NCBI RefSeq assembly: GCF_963678635.1
Contig: NC_087063.1
Coordinates: 34,942,540 to 35,006,539 of the forward strand
DNA: 64,000 nucleotides
DNA from: Symsagittifera roscoffensis
Taxonomy: Eukaryota; Xenacoelomorpha; Acoela; Convolutidae
Direction of reading: 5' to 3'
In this document: one piece after another, positions 23,773-33,600 of the stretch
Numbering within the stretch: position 1 is the first letter of the stretch
Layout of the letters: each line of letters opens with the position of its first letter
Position numbers and translations under genes: made by a program
Notes under the pieces: model-generated
The model's input: the letters and a program-made list of their open reading frames with translations, nothing else
Told to the model about the DNA's origin: nothing
Database searches by the model: none

Positions 23773-24626
23773 ATTTTGGGATGGTTTAGATTGTCGCGGT
23801 TTTTGTTTGCGATATTCTTTAGTATATGGTGCAAAAACAACAGGTTGATAGTATTCATCATCATCAGATGATAAGTTATTTGTGTTATAAGGTTTCTGTT
23901 GTTTATTTTTATTTTGTTAAAAAAATGGATAATTTTCACTGTAATCCTGTGGAGGGTATGGATTATCTGGGAAATTTACTGAATTAGTTGATGTATTTGG
24001 GAGATTCCAATAATGGGAACATACGTGATTTATATTTTGTGTATCTTTTCGGGGGGGGGGGTTGATTTGTTTTTTGTTGGTGTGCATAATTATAATTGTG
24101 TTCTGCAAAAGTGTTTTTTGTGAACGTCTTTCGTGTTATTGACGGTTTTGTCATTGGTCTATATGTCTGATAGTCCATATGTGAGTATTTTGGGGCAACC
24201 GAAGGTTTAACGGTTGACTGTAAGGTTACCTGTGGTAGTAATGTAATTGTATTTTTTGGTGTTGTGAGATTTGGACGTATTGGTGAAATACTTTGTTGTG
24301 TAGTTGTTACTGTTGTTTGGACTACTTCTTCATTTATGAAGTGTGATGGTGTTTGAATATCTTGCTGTGTGAGATTTCTGGTTCCATTGAGATTTTCATT
24401 ATGTAAGACTGTTGAATTTAAGCTGTTATTTCGAGTATCAGGTAAAAATGTATTATAATTTAATGGTGTTGCGTCAATCGTTAATGGTATTACTTTTATA
24501 TAATCTCTGTGAAAAGATATTGTACTTATCGCTTGACTCGAGATATCTTGTGGAATGTTTATAAATGCAGGATGAGATCATTCAGGGTCCCAAACGTAAT
24601 CTGATTGTTCTGCAATGACAGTGTCG

Positions 24627-25741
24627 TCATTGATACTTTGGGGTCTGAAATTTTTTCTTGCTTGTGAAATTAAATCTAGGTTGTGGGTAAAATAATCTAT
24701 TATAAACCATGCTAAAATTTTTTTGTAAATCATGTTTAGTGTTTTGTGAGACATCATTATTGGTGAAATTTTCGCGGATTATATGTAAAAATGTTGAAAA
24801 TATTGTGATTTCGTTTCTTACTTTTGTATGTTTGGATGTTTCTATTGGTGATGTGCTTTGAACTTCCGTTTTATCTAATATAGATATATAACTATATATA
24901 TATTGCAAAAACTTCATTAGTGAATATTGAGTTTGCTCTTTGTGAATTCTGATATTGTATGCTTTTGATTTATTCTATGATAACTTTCAAAAATTCTAAA
25001 TCTATATCGTCTGTTTGAATTACATATTTGTTATGAGCTGTTCGTGGTGTGCTGAATTCTATGGTGTAGATTCCATATTGTTGTGTTAGGTTACATATGT
25101 CTTTTAGATAATGTTCTATAATTTGTCTTTTGATTTTTACATCCGGGAATTCTGTTTTGCATGGACTGATTCCTGGTTCAAATAAGTTTACGAGTAAGTT
25201 TTTACAAAATTGTGTTTGTCCTCTATCATGGAGTGAATCTATAAGAAAGGGAAAAACTGCTTCTTCATCTGGACTTTCGTCACTTTGAGTGTGGCTCATT
25301 TTTTCGTTTGATAACTGTTAATGTATAACTATCAATATGCCTAATTGGTTGATTCCAATTATATAGGTGTACTGGTTTGTGTTTATATTGCTTTTTTATT
25401 CTTCTTTTTCCTCTTTTTGATGAGTTTGAAGTTGTTTCTGAGTCGGAAAAACATAATTGATCATGGAAGGGGAAATTTTTATTTATTGATTCCTTTAATT
25501 TGTATAGTTCGTCTAAACTGTTGGTTTCTGATTTGAAAAATGTGTTTCTATTTTTTGAAAATCTTTTTTGTGTGATTTGTCTTTGTTTGCTTATAATTTT
25601 TCTTTTTATTGTTTGTCGTTTTGTTCGAATGTATCCAACTGTTTGTGTATGTGGGGTTATTACAAGATCATGTTTTTGGTTGTCTATTTCACAATTGTGT
25701 AAAACGATTGTTTGTTTATTTCCTAAATTTTTGAATGACAT
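24627..25741 (-). pseudogene. Pre-gag accessory frames of the LTR element (fossil)
   Basis: Three open segments precede gag in element orientation: about 153 residues at 25280-25741 (Lys/Arg-rich), about 109 at 24970-25299 (starts MSHTQSDESPDEEAVFPFLI) and about 96 at 24627-24917. The first two overlap by 20 bases. None matches a family I know. Genes upstream of gag are rare in Ty3/gypsy elements. They could also be an unusually long N-terminal Gag or matrix region. Confidence 0.4.
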
Positions 25742-26967
25742 AAGGTTTAGGATGAGGGATGCAAGAAGTTATAAGTGTTTTTAATTTCCTAGACTGTTAG
25801 TCCTTACGATTTTTTGGTTAGCTTAACCTGGATCTTTTTGTTCAGGGTTGGAGAGAAAAGTATATAGATTCCGGAGAATGATTTTTTACTTTCTCGTGGC
25901 TAGTCTAAGTTAAGGTGTTAATTTACTTGATCTTACTTAGGGGTAGTGATTGGGTTCAAGGGTTGGAGAAAAGTAAATCGATCCACAAGGTTCAGGTATA
26001 ATTAGAACGCAAGTAGTTTGTTAGATACTGTTTTAAACTTACTAAGTCTAAGTCTATCCTGGGTCTGGTAAGAGGAGGGTTCAAGTGAAGGATGAATAAC
26101 CGAAGTTCTTCACTGTTTAGCTTAATTTGAATGGTTAGTGTTATTAAAAATTTCCATTAGTCCTGGGTCTTTTGAAAAGGTTGGGTAGTGAATCGACGTT
26201 TGAGGTCGTTAGACACTTAATAAGTGGGTGGGGGAGAACAAAAGTGTTCTTTTTGATCCAAGGATAAGCCTTGATGATCAGAATTAAAAATTGATGAGAT
26301 AGAAAATTTATTAAGATCCAAGGATAAGCCTTGATGATCTGGTTTAAAATTAAGTAAATATAAGTTTAAAATGTTTTAAATTTATTTATTATAAAATTTT
26401 AGGTTTTTATGATGTTAATTAGCTTATGATTTTTGTTATGTTTAGGTGATGAAGCTGGAACAACAGGATGATTTATATATACAAACAATTTAATGTCATG
26501 CTACTAATTTTTATTTTTACTTTTAATAAATATTTTTTAAATAAATATGTTTATTATAATACTGCAGAAGTTGAGAAAACGATCTGAGGTCTTTTTATCA
26601 ATCGTTATTGTACATTAGTAATTTTGTTTAGCGCCTGAGATAATCATGAAGATTTTCTTCAAAATTTTATGTTTGCAAATGAAAATCTAAATTCATTGCT
26701 AATAAGATCCTAAATATAAAAATTTGTGGTGGCTTTTGCCGTACAACGATCAAACTAAATGGTAAGTTTCTATGTAGTCGTATGTCGTCTCCCGTTCGAG
26801 GTCTTCTTCCAATACCGGGTAGTTCTAGTAATGTGCGGAATATCGGCTCTGATCTATTGAGTCGTAGAGACATTTCAATTAAGTTATCATCGTGTAACAT
26901 TTTGAAAATGTTTTGTCTAATTTCTAATCTATATTTGGTTAACTCTAAGCTATTAAGGTCTTATTCG
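25742..26967 (-). other. 5' leader of the large LTR element
   Basis: About 1.2 kb between the primer-binding site and the first frame. It contains two identical 25-base hairpin-capable blocks (26255-26279 and 26315-26339). A 77-codon - strand frame (26667-26900) begins MLHDDNLIEMSLRLN, and its status is unclear. The length suggests room for packaging and splicing signals. Confidence 0.5.
26255..26339 (-). repeat. Paired 25-bp direct repeats with internal hairpin
   Basis: 26255-26279 and 26315-26339 are identical and 60 bp apart. Each holds CAAGG and CCTTG around a five-base loop, so each can form a small stem-loop in the leader RNA. Confidence 0.65.
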
Positions 26968-26985
26968 AGACTTATGGTCGCACCA
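26968..26985 (-). promoter_or_regulatory. tRNA primer-binding site of the LTR element
   Basis: Two bases inside the 5' LTR end, the - strand reads TGGTGCGACCATAAG, the complement of a tRNA 3' end (...GGTCGCACCA). The TTCGA a few bases further on the + strand lies roughly where a T-loop would, suggesting long pairing. The tRNA species was not identified. Confidence 0.7.
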
Positions 26986-26987
26986 GA

Positions 26988-27354
26988 TGAGTTAGATCCT
27001 TTCGGTTAACTCATAGAGTAATTTCGGATAGGGTACACCGTCTGCTCGTCACGCTATCTTATTTTCGGCCGGATAGATTCGTGCAACGTCTAATACCGAT
27101 CCTAATCTTACTCTTATACTTTCTAGTCTCAGGGTGTTTAACTAGTCTCTATTAGGCACAATAGATCTAGGGTATACTGGATTATTGCGGCAGCTGAAGT
27201 TCTCTTGGAGAGGCAACTAATTTCTAAGTTAAATTCAAATCTCTCTGGTGCTGAAATTACAAGTAATTTCAGCACTTACAAATAAGTGGGTTGTTAGTTG
27301 GATGGATTATGATTGGTTAATAATAAATATTTTACAGTGGTAAAATATCTAATT
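26988..27354 (-). repeat. 5' LTR of the large gypsy-type element, inner part
   Basis: It matches 8554-8926 closely and is cut at 27354 by a LINE insertion. The remaining outer part is at 33016-33055. The same perfect 28-bp palindrome seen in the 3' LTR is at 27248-27275. Confidence 0.9.
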
Positions 27355-27944
27355 GTGCCAGTTGGTCATATCTAGAAGTTTGACCTTGAGGGACACGAAT
27401 ATACGTGATTTTGGAGTAAAGTTTTATTTTTCAAAAATTCGAATGGAGCCTGTTTTCTCGCGACAACTGAAAACATCAAATAAGAAATCAGAACGACCAA
27501 ATTAACAATTGCGGGAAAGTTGTCATATATGTACAATGGGAAATTGGTATTCGCAATTTCCATCGCAGAGTAGAGCTGTCCTATCTGATATAGGAGATCG
27601 AACAAATACGAGAGCAGAGCTAAAATCAACTGGACCAGTGTGAACCTTCAACGGAAAGGCGGACAAGTGAAGTCTCCCAATGGTCCAGATCCAAAACTAT
27701 ATTCTTGAGTTAAAACTTATTTCTTTTGATTGGAACTCATCGTTAGAAAACTTCTTGAGTTATATTTGATTATATTTATGCCAGAGTCGTTATCTAGTTT
27801 AATTACTCTGTGTACCAAGCGTGCTAATATGTAAGTACCAAATTTAGTTTTCTCGAGTGTGTTTTATGATTGTTATAGTAGTAGTAGTAGAATAGGCTTC
27901 AGAGCATTAGCTCTAGGGAATTTCACCCCTTTACAGTCCATGTT

Positions 27945-30703
27945 TTATCTCAGTTTGTTGTAAACATTGCAGTTTCCACATCTGCATAAGAGTTTCCATG
28001 TACATTTGATGACTTCACAGTATTTCTGGTATATGTAGGTCAGAGTCGCTTTGCTTGGTCTAAGGCTAAAAGTTGGGCAGGCTCGGATAAGACAGTTGTA
28101 TAGATGTTTCACTCGTCTGAAAAAAGCGTCGTCCGTTCTTTGCAAGCGGCTTTTTGGGATTTTCACATCCTAACGATTTTCAAGCAGGGCAATTAGTATT
28201 AAAATGTCGTGCATTTCCATGTATAGGTTCAAGGGAAGAAGGTTCAGGTCCTTCAGTCTTTCAGTATAAGTTTTGCTTGTCCCCAAAATCCATTTTGTTG
28301 CTAACTTTTGAACTCGTTCGAGTTGTTCCATGTTCGAACTGCTAGGAGTCCATGCTTGGGATGCGTATGCTACTATGGGTACTACATACCCAGTATGTGC
28401 GTTAAGCCTGGTGGTCACACTGTTTTTCATAGTCAGACTTCGTTTAATCTGGAAGAGAGCACTAATTGCTTTGGATGTCTGACGAGAGCAATTTTCGTTC
28501 CATGAGAGCTTGTTGGACACAATCAGTCCTAGGTCACGCTGTGAGTTTACTGAGGAAAGATTTTTGTTCAGGAAACTAGCTTTTAAATCACCTTTGATGC
28601 CGAGGAGCATTGATTTTTTGATGTTGGGTTGCATTTTGTTTTCATGTAGCCATTTTTCTATTTTCAGAGTTGCAGTGTCAAGGGAAGTTTGATTTAATAG
28701 AATGGCCTTAAAGTCATCTGCGTACCCAAAACTGTCTGTGTCATTCATGGTTTCAGGTAGATAGTTTATGAAAAGTAAGAACAGCAGCGGTCCCAGAATT
28801 GAACCTTGCGGAACTCCACTGGTGACTTGTCTTAGGGTTGAGCTACAGTCTTCAATCTTAACGCATTGTTTTCTGTTGTTGAGGTATGAATATATCAGTG
28901 ACAGCAATTTCCCGCCAATTCCAAAAATTTTGATCTTCGTAAGCAGAATATCATGAGGTACATAATCGAATGCCTTGGCAAAATCCAAGTATAGAACTGC
29001 AAGTTCTTGTACATCCTGTTGATTGTTCAATTCGTATATTCGGTCAAGAAATAGAAGAAGTTGAATTGTGGCGGATCTACGCTTTCGAAATCCATGTTGA
29101 CTTTCATGTAATCTGTATTTCACTTTAGTATAGAGTTTGTCAATTATTATTTTTTCAAGCAATTTTGAGCAGCAGCAGAGTAGGCTGATTGGTCTATAGC
29201 AACTGACATCGATTTTACTTCCTTCCTTGAAAACAGGGGTTACTTCACTAATTTTCCATATTTCAGGAAAAATTCCTTTGTTAAGGTTTGAAATATAAGG
29301 GTAAGTGATTTGCTTAGAGTTTTGTGACATGATTTCAAAATGAGATTGCCAATGTTGTCGTGTCCCATTGATTTATTGACATTAAGTTGCCTCATTATTT
29401 CGCTAACTTGACTTTGGTTAACAATAAATCTATTCAGCTCACTTTTTGCAAAGAGGATACCGGTTTGATGTTCTTTTGTGCCAAACACGCTGACGAAATA
29501 GTCATTGAATAATTCACATTTTTCTCTTTCATTTGATGATTTAGTGTTTCCGTATTTGACCGTCGAAGGAATTGTTGGGTTCTTGCGTATGAATTTAGGG
29601 TATTTTTGAATTTTGCTCAAAGTTCTTCCTTCTAGGACGGTTTTTTCATATTCCGCTAGGTCATCTTCGGAAAACCTTTGAACATCTTTTTCAAGTTTTT
29701 TGATCTTTAATAGTCTTTCGAGACATTGTTTTGGTTTTTTTTTTCATTGTTTGAAGTTTTTTGATGAGGTGGGAGGTGGCTGGCGTGATCCAGGGTTGTA
29801 ACCTTGATAGATGCTCAGTTATTCTAGGTACAAGTTTTTCAATTTTTTCCCACAGCCATTCGTACCATTGTCGGATAATTTCGTTCACATTACTGTAGCA
29901 GTACGGGATAAACGGTTCAGTTTCTATTAAAGAATTTAAGCTGTCCCAGTCTGCTCGTTTGAAAGCATATCGATGATTTGTTATTTTTGAAAGGTTAATG
30001 CAGCTAAAGGCGGCAATTGTGGTGTAGAGTGGTTTGTGGTCAGAGAACTGACTAGTTAGTTTATCTCGAATATTCCTGTCAGTTTGACATTGTGAAATTA
30101 TTTCTGGATTGTCGCAAAGTAGCACTACTAGTTGAGTTGGGGCATGTTTTGAAAGATTTAGTTCAACTAATTTGTCCAGTAGTTGACTCTCGTATATGGC
30201 AGATGAGGAGAGTGCTTCCCAGTATGTTTGTTAGAAGTTGATGTCACCGGTGAGTATTAAGTCACAGAGGTCATTTTTGTTGGCTAGTTTGAGATTTGCC
30301 ATTTCATTCATCAAAGTTAAGAAACTTTCAGTGGACCATTGGTATGTGCTAGGAGTGGGTGCATTATAAACACAGCTTAAGATAATTGATCTTTTATTGG
30401 AATGTATTTCTATGATGAGATAATCAGACTTGAGACTGTCAATGGAATGTAAGTCATGTGAGATTTCATTTTTGATGGCAATGAAATCTGTTATCTGCTT
30501 GTTTTTCTGTTATCTGATGTTTCTCGGTCATTGCAATATACTTGATAGTTCTCTAGGAAGAGCGAGGCAGTTGTTACGTCTTTTGTGAGCCAGGTTTCAC
30601 AGAGACAGATAATATTGTATTCTGAGTTTGCTATTGCGTTTGACAATTTCATTCTCATGTTTATATCCAGGATACTTCTGGTGTTGAATGTCAACATTTT
30701 CAT
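27945..30703 (-). pseudogene. LINE ORF2: endonuclease and reverse transcriptase
   Basis: The N-terminal endonuclease (EEP fold) starts at 30703 with LTFNTRSI and YNIICLCETWL; its SDHKPL end lies near 30.04 kb. The RT follows, with YRPISLLCCCSKLLEKII, LYLDFAKAFDYVPHD, GVPQGSILGPLLF and FGYADDFKAI. The last part, after the stop at 28170-28172, continues in the same frame (FFRRVKHLYNCL, CTWKLLCRCGNC), a Cys-rich tail found in this LINE group. Frame changes fall between 30.49 and 30.13 kb, near 29.7 kb and near 29.3 kb. An intact protein would be about 900-1000 residues. The 3' UTR then runs from 27944 to 27355. Confidence 0.85.
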
Positions 30704-30821
30704 CGGTCTTAGTCATCCGGTAATGGCAACATCACCAGCTTGGTCTGCATTATTATCGGTTTCCTGGGAAGTTATACTTTCTTCTTTAACAATCCATTTT
30801 TCGTTTTCTTTCAATTCTAGT

Positions 30822-31622
30822 TTAAGATTTCTGATTTTTATCTTGCTCGGGTCGTGATTTTTTGCTATCAGTTCCCTCCTTTTTCTTGAGACAATTGTTT
30901 TCCTTTTCGGCATCCGCCTTGGATAACTCGGGACTGATGAAGACCCGAAGTTCCGAGAAGTCTTTTAGTTTGGAAGTCGATTTTAGGATCAAATTTTTAC
31001 TTATGCTACTCTCGGTGTTGAACAGCAGGGTACGAGGCCCCTTATCGGGATTGAATTTTCCAATCCGAGTTGCCTTGGATAATTTTCGGTCGTCAATTTG
31101 GAGGAATGCAAGTATTCCGTCGATTGTCCCCAGATCTTCTTGCATTCGTTCAATGTCGCTTTTTTCTTTGCTTTCGGGAACACCGCGTATTCGGATACCA
31201 AGTTGAGCTTTTGGTACAGTTGGCGAATTAACCACTCTTCCTGGGCTTAAGTTTCCCACGGCTGCTCGGAAATTGTTGGGTTTTTCTTTAAGTGTTTTCA
31301 TATCGGCTTGTACTTGAGTGATGACAGTGCTGAATTGCTCCATTTTTTCGGTGAGAACCTTCATTTATAGTTGCAAGTTATCAAGTTGTTCGTCAAGTTT
31401 GTTACTTGTTGTAGTTTTGTTTTTGACAAGATCGTCACGTTTGGGTTTGCAGTCATTGCAGATGTGGAGGAGGTTATCATTCAGTTTGATGAGGACTTTG
31501 ACTTCATCGTTAGTGAACATGGTGAATTCAGGGGATAGATGTAGGACCTTGTCATATGTATAACATGAGAACTTAGGTCCCATTTTGAGTTTTCTGTTAC
31601 AGCTGTAGCAGTTTTCTCGCAT
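30822..31622 (-). pseudogene. LINE ORF1: zinc finger, coiled coil, RRM-like
   Basis: It starts at 31622 with MRENCYSCNRKLKMG. Paired cysteines (CYSC, CYTYDKVLHLS, CNDC) form a PHD-like zinc finger as in CR1-group ORF1 proteins. A single TAA at 31365-31367 splits the frame. After it, in the same frame, come a coiled-coil stretch (MEQFSTVITQVQADMKTLKE) and an RRM-like core (GIRIRGVPES, RTLLFNTESSISKNLILKS, VFISPELS) followed by a Lys-rich tail. ORF1 proteins bind the LINE RNA. It ends about 120 bases before ORF2. Confidence 0.8.
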
Positions 31623-31735
31623 TTTGATTAATGTTCGCTTGAAGGGCGTTATCTTGAGATGATGTGATATAATTATAGAACAAATACTAGATCGAAGTAG
31701 TAATAGAGATAGAGATAGGATAAGTCTTAGAGTCT

Positions 31736-31945
31736 AAGACCTGGACAACAAAGTCCAGTTCTTAGTCAGGGGATATAAGACCGGGACAACAAAGTCCAGT
31801 TCTTAAATTGGGGAGAAAAGACCGGGACAATGAAGTCCAGTTCTTAAGAGGATATAACAAAGTACCAACGTAAAGACCGGGACAATGAAGTCCAGTTCTT
31901 TGTTTGTGTACAGTTGTTTAAGACTGGGACAATAATTTTGTGCCC
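31736..31945 (-). repeat. Short tandem repeats upstream of LINE ORF1
   Basis: Four to five imperfect copies of a unit built on AAGACCGGGACAA and AAGTCCAGTTCTT, starting near 31736, 31777, 31818, 31872 and 31920, are separated by variable spacers. Such 5' monomers are common in LINEs and can act as promoter units. Confidence 0.7.
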
Positions 31946-31966
31946 AGGCTTCTACTACCACCACTA

Positions 31967-32617
31967 CTAACCTATTAAGCGGGATCCTCCTTCTAGCCGT
32001 TGTTGTTTCGCTTCCCGTTGCTTCTCGGGTTGCTTTTTTGATGGTTTCTGTTTTCGCTTTTTGCTTAGAAGAGCGGACAGGTTGCAATCGTTGTTTATGA
32101 CGATTTCAAGCAAGTGTAGTTCGAAAAAATCCGGCTGATGCAATTTCAGATAAGTGTCAACCAGTTCTTGATTTTGCTGTTTCTTGCGTGAGATCAGTTC
32201 TGTTGTTATTTCAATAACTGGTATTGATAGTTGGCGGAGGTCAGCAAGGACGTTTGTCGCTTCAATACGTTGACAATACACGATTCCACTGACTTGCGGT
32301 AGGGCTCGCAGTTCGTCAAGTAGTTCGGTCGGGGTTAAGGGGATGCGGCTGTCGTTGGGGTGGCTCGTTATGGTGTTGTTTATGACGTCGTGCCAGATGA
32401 TGACTGAGTCTTCGAGGCTGATATCTAACAACAATAGTTGAACCGTTTTGTCTTGATTTTTGGCTTTCGGGTGTAGGCTTACACCACGGTCGCTGATTAC
32501 GTATTTTCGCAATTGGTCAGCTAGTTGGATGAGTTCCTGATCGTCACTGTTCTTCGGGTGAAGGGCGTGATATAGAGAACTTGCACCAATAATGTGGATT
32601 ATTGAAGTATGAGGCAA
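31967..32617 (-). CDS. 216-residue ORF at the 5' end of the LINE, possibly SGNH-like
   Basis: An uninterrupted frame starts at 32617 (MPHTSIIHIIGASSLYHALH) and ends at 31967 with a Lys/Gln/Arg-rich tail (KKRKQKPSKKQ). The start IIHIIGASSL, a central LLLLDIS and SVIIWHDVINNTITSHPND recall SGNH/GDSL hydrolase-fold domains known from ORF1 of some CR1 elements. The catalytic GDS(L) is not exact, however, so this is only a suggestion. It lies inside the insertion bounded by AATT, hence belongs to the LINE, yet is separated from ORF1 by a tandem-repeat spacer. It is intact while ORF1 and ORF2 are broken, which may be chance. Confidence 0.5.
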   Translation of the reverse strand: MPHTSIIHIIGASSLYHALHPKNSDDQELIQLADQLRKYVISDRGVSLHPKAKNQDKTVQLLLLDISLEDSVIIWHDVINNTITSHPNDSRIPLTPTELLDELRALPQVSGIVYCQRIEATNVLADLRQLSIPVIEITTELISRKKQQNQELVDTYLKLHQPDFFELHLLEIVINNDCNLSALLSKKRKQKPSKKQPEKQREAKQQRLEGGSRLIG

Positions 32618-33015
32618 CCCCGGCTACCTCGTAAAAACATATGACCTGAAATCTATTTAATGTTGAGATAAGGCGAGTTTTAGGTTGATCCATCTGAAAT
32701 GGATCAAAGTTCCACTGTCTAATAAAAAGTAACTTAACGGATTGTTCCGACCCTGTTTTTAACCGCGTTCGTGTATTTTGGGTATCTCGAGACCTAAGTA
32801 TGGGAACGTTCTTATTTTCTAGAGTGGGGGGATATTTTGGTAGTAGCCTTTAAGCTGTAACGGGTTCTAGTCTCATGTCGCAAGCGAACCGAATTGGCTC
32901 CGACCGTTTTTGAGGTAGACAAACACAAGAGATAGTGTCCCTGACTCTTGAGCCAATGGTTATAGGGCCTATTTTTCTTAAGCCTCATATGTGACCGAAG
33001 TAGGCGACTGTTACA

Positions 33016-33055
33016 AATTTATCCAATAATAAAATGTAGTTTAGATCAGGTTCCA
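33016..33055 (-). repeat. 5' LTR of the large gypsy-type element, outer part
   Basis: Forty bases ending GGTTCCA are identical to the outer end of the 3' LTR (8923-8962). They resume directly after the LINE insertion and fix the right boundary of the whole element at 33055. Confidence 0.9.
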
Positions 33056-33600
33056 ATATTTTGCTGTCGCTTATTGCCAAAAAATTGTATGTTTCAGAAC
33101 TTTAACGTTGATGTCATTTAAACCCCAAGCGACCTCAAAAAAAATATCAAGAAAAGAACCCCAAGCAAACCATAACTTGCTTAGTGATACAATGTGCATT
33201 GATCAGAAAAGACAAAATTTATTAAGGTAAAATAAAGAACTACAGATCATAGTGCAATGTAAACGTCAACGTTCTACCTTATAATTCGACACTTTCTAAA
33301 AAACAGACAAAGAAAATTGAGTCGTTTTACATCAATTTATTTTCTGTGATTGAAGTGATAAAAATCCGGAGAAACAGCAAAGTTCTCACAACGAAATAGA
33401 GCAAAGCGCCTTCAGGAACGAAATTAGAAAAACACTCAAATGCGGGGGATAAGCATATTTATTTGCTAATTAAAACGACAATTTTATTGATCTTTTCTCT
33501 CCTTTCATTGTACTGTTTTATAATGTCAGAAACAGAATGGTTTACATTGTAGCTGCTAGTTTGCTACACCACAGTTTGCAGGATCGGAAACCAAAGAAAG
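33056..33600. other. No gene recognised
   Basis: AT-rich DNA just outside the large element. No motif was recognised. Confidence 0.35.

Larger units (their letters stand above)
27355..33015 (-). mobile_element. CR1/Jockey-group LINE inserted in the 5' LTR
   Basis: A 5661-bp insertion interrupts the LTR, with AATT present on both sides (27351-27354 and 33016-33019) as target duplication. On the - strand it carries, from its 5' end, a 216-codon ORF, short tandem repeats, an ORF1 with PHD-like zinc finger, coiled coil and RRM-like region, and an ORF2 with endonuclease and RT. ORF2 has at least three frame changes and an in-frame stop, and ORF1 has one in-frame stop, so the copy is dead. It must be younger than the LTR element it splits. 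The RT wording (DFAKAFDYVPHD, SGVPQGSILGPLLF, FGYADD) and the Cys-rich C-terminus fit the CR1/Jockey side of LINEs. Confidence 0.85.
8554..33055 (-). mobile_element. Very long Ty3/gypsy-type LTR element with env-like region (fossil)
   Basis: One element on the - strand, about 24.5 kb as it lies and about 18.8 kb without the LINE inserted in its 5' LTR. Its LTR ends are TG...CA, and the flanking six bases differ at one position (GTATTT at 8548-8553, ATATTT at 33056-33061), a probable target duplication. The order of parts, from the right, is 5' LTR, primer-binding site, leader, pre-gag frames, gag with CCHC knuckle, protease, RT, RNase H, integrase, Pro-rich frame, Env-like glycoprotein region, three accessory frames, 3' non-coding region, 3' LTR. 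The two LTRs differ at about 15 bases plus one 6-bp indel over about 360 bp (counted by eye, about 4 %), so it is moderately young. It is nonetheless broken, with on the order of a dozen or more interruptions. Confidence 0.9.
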
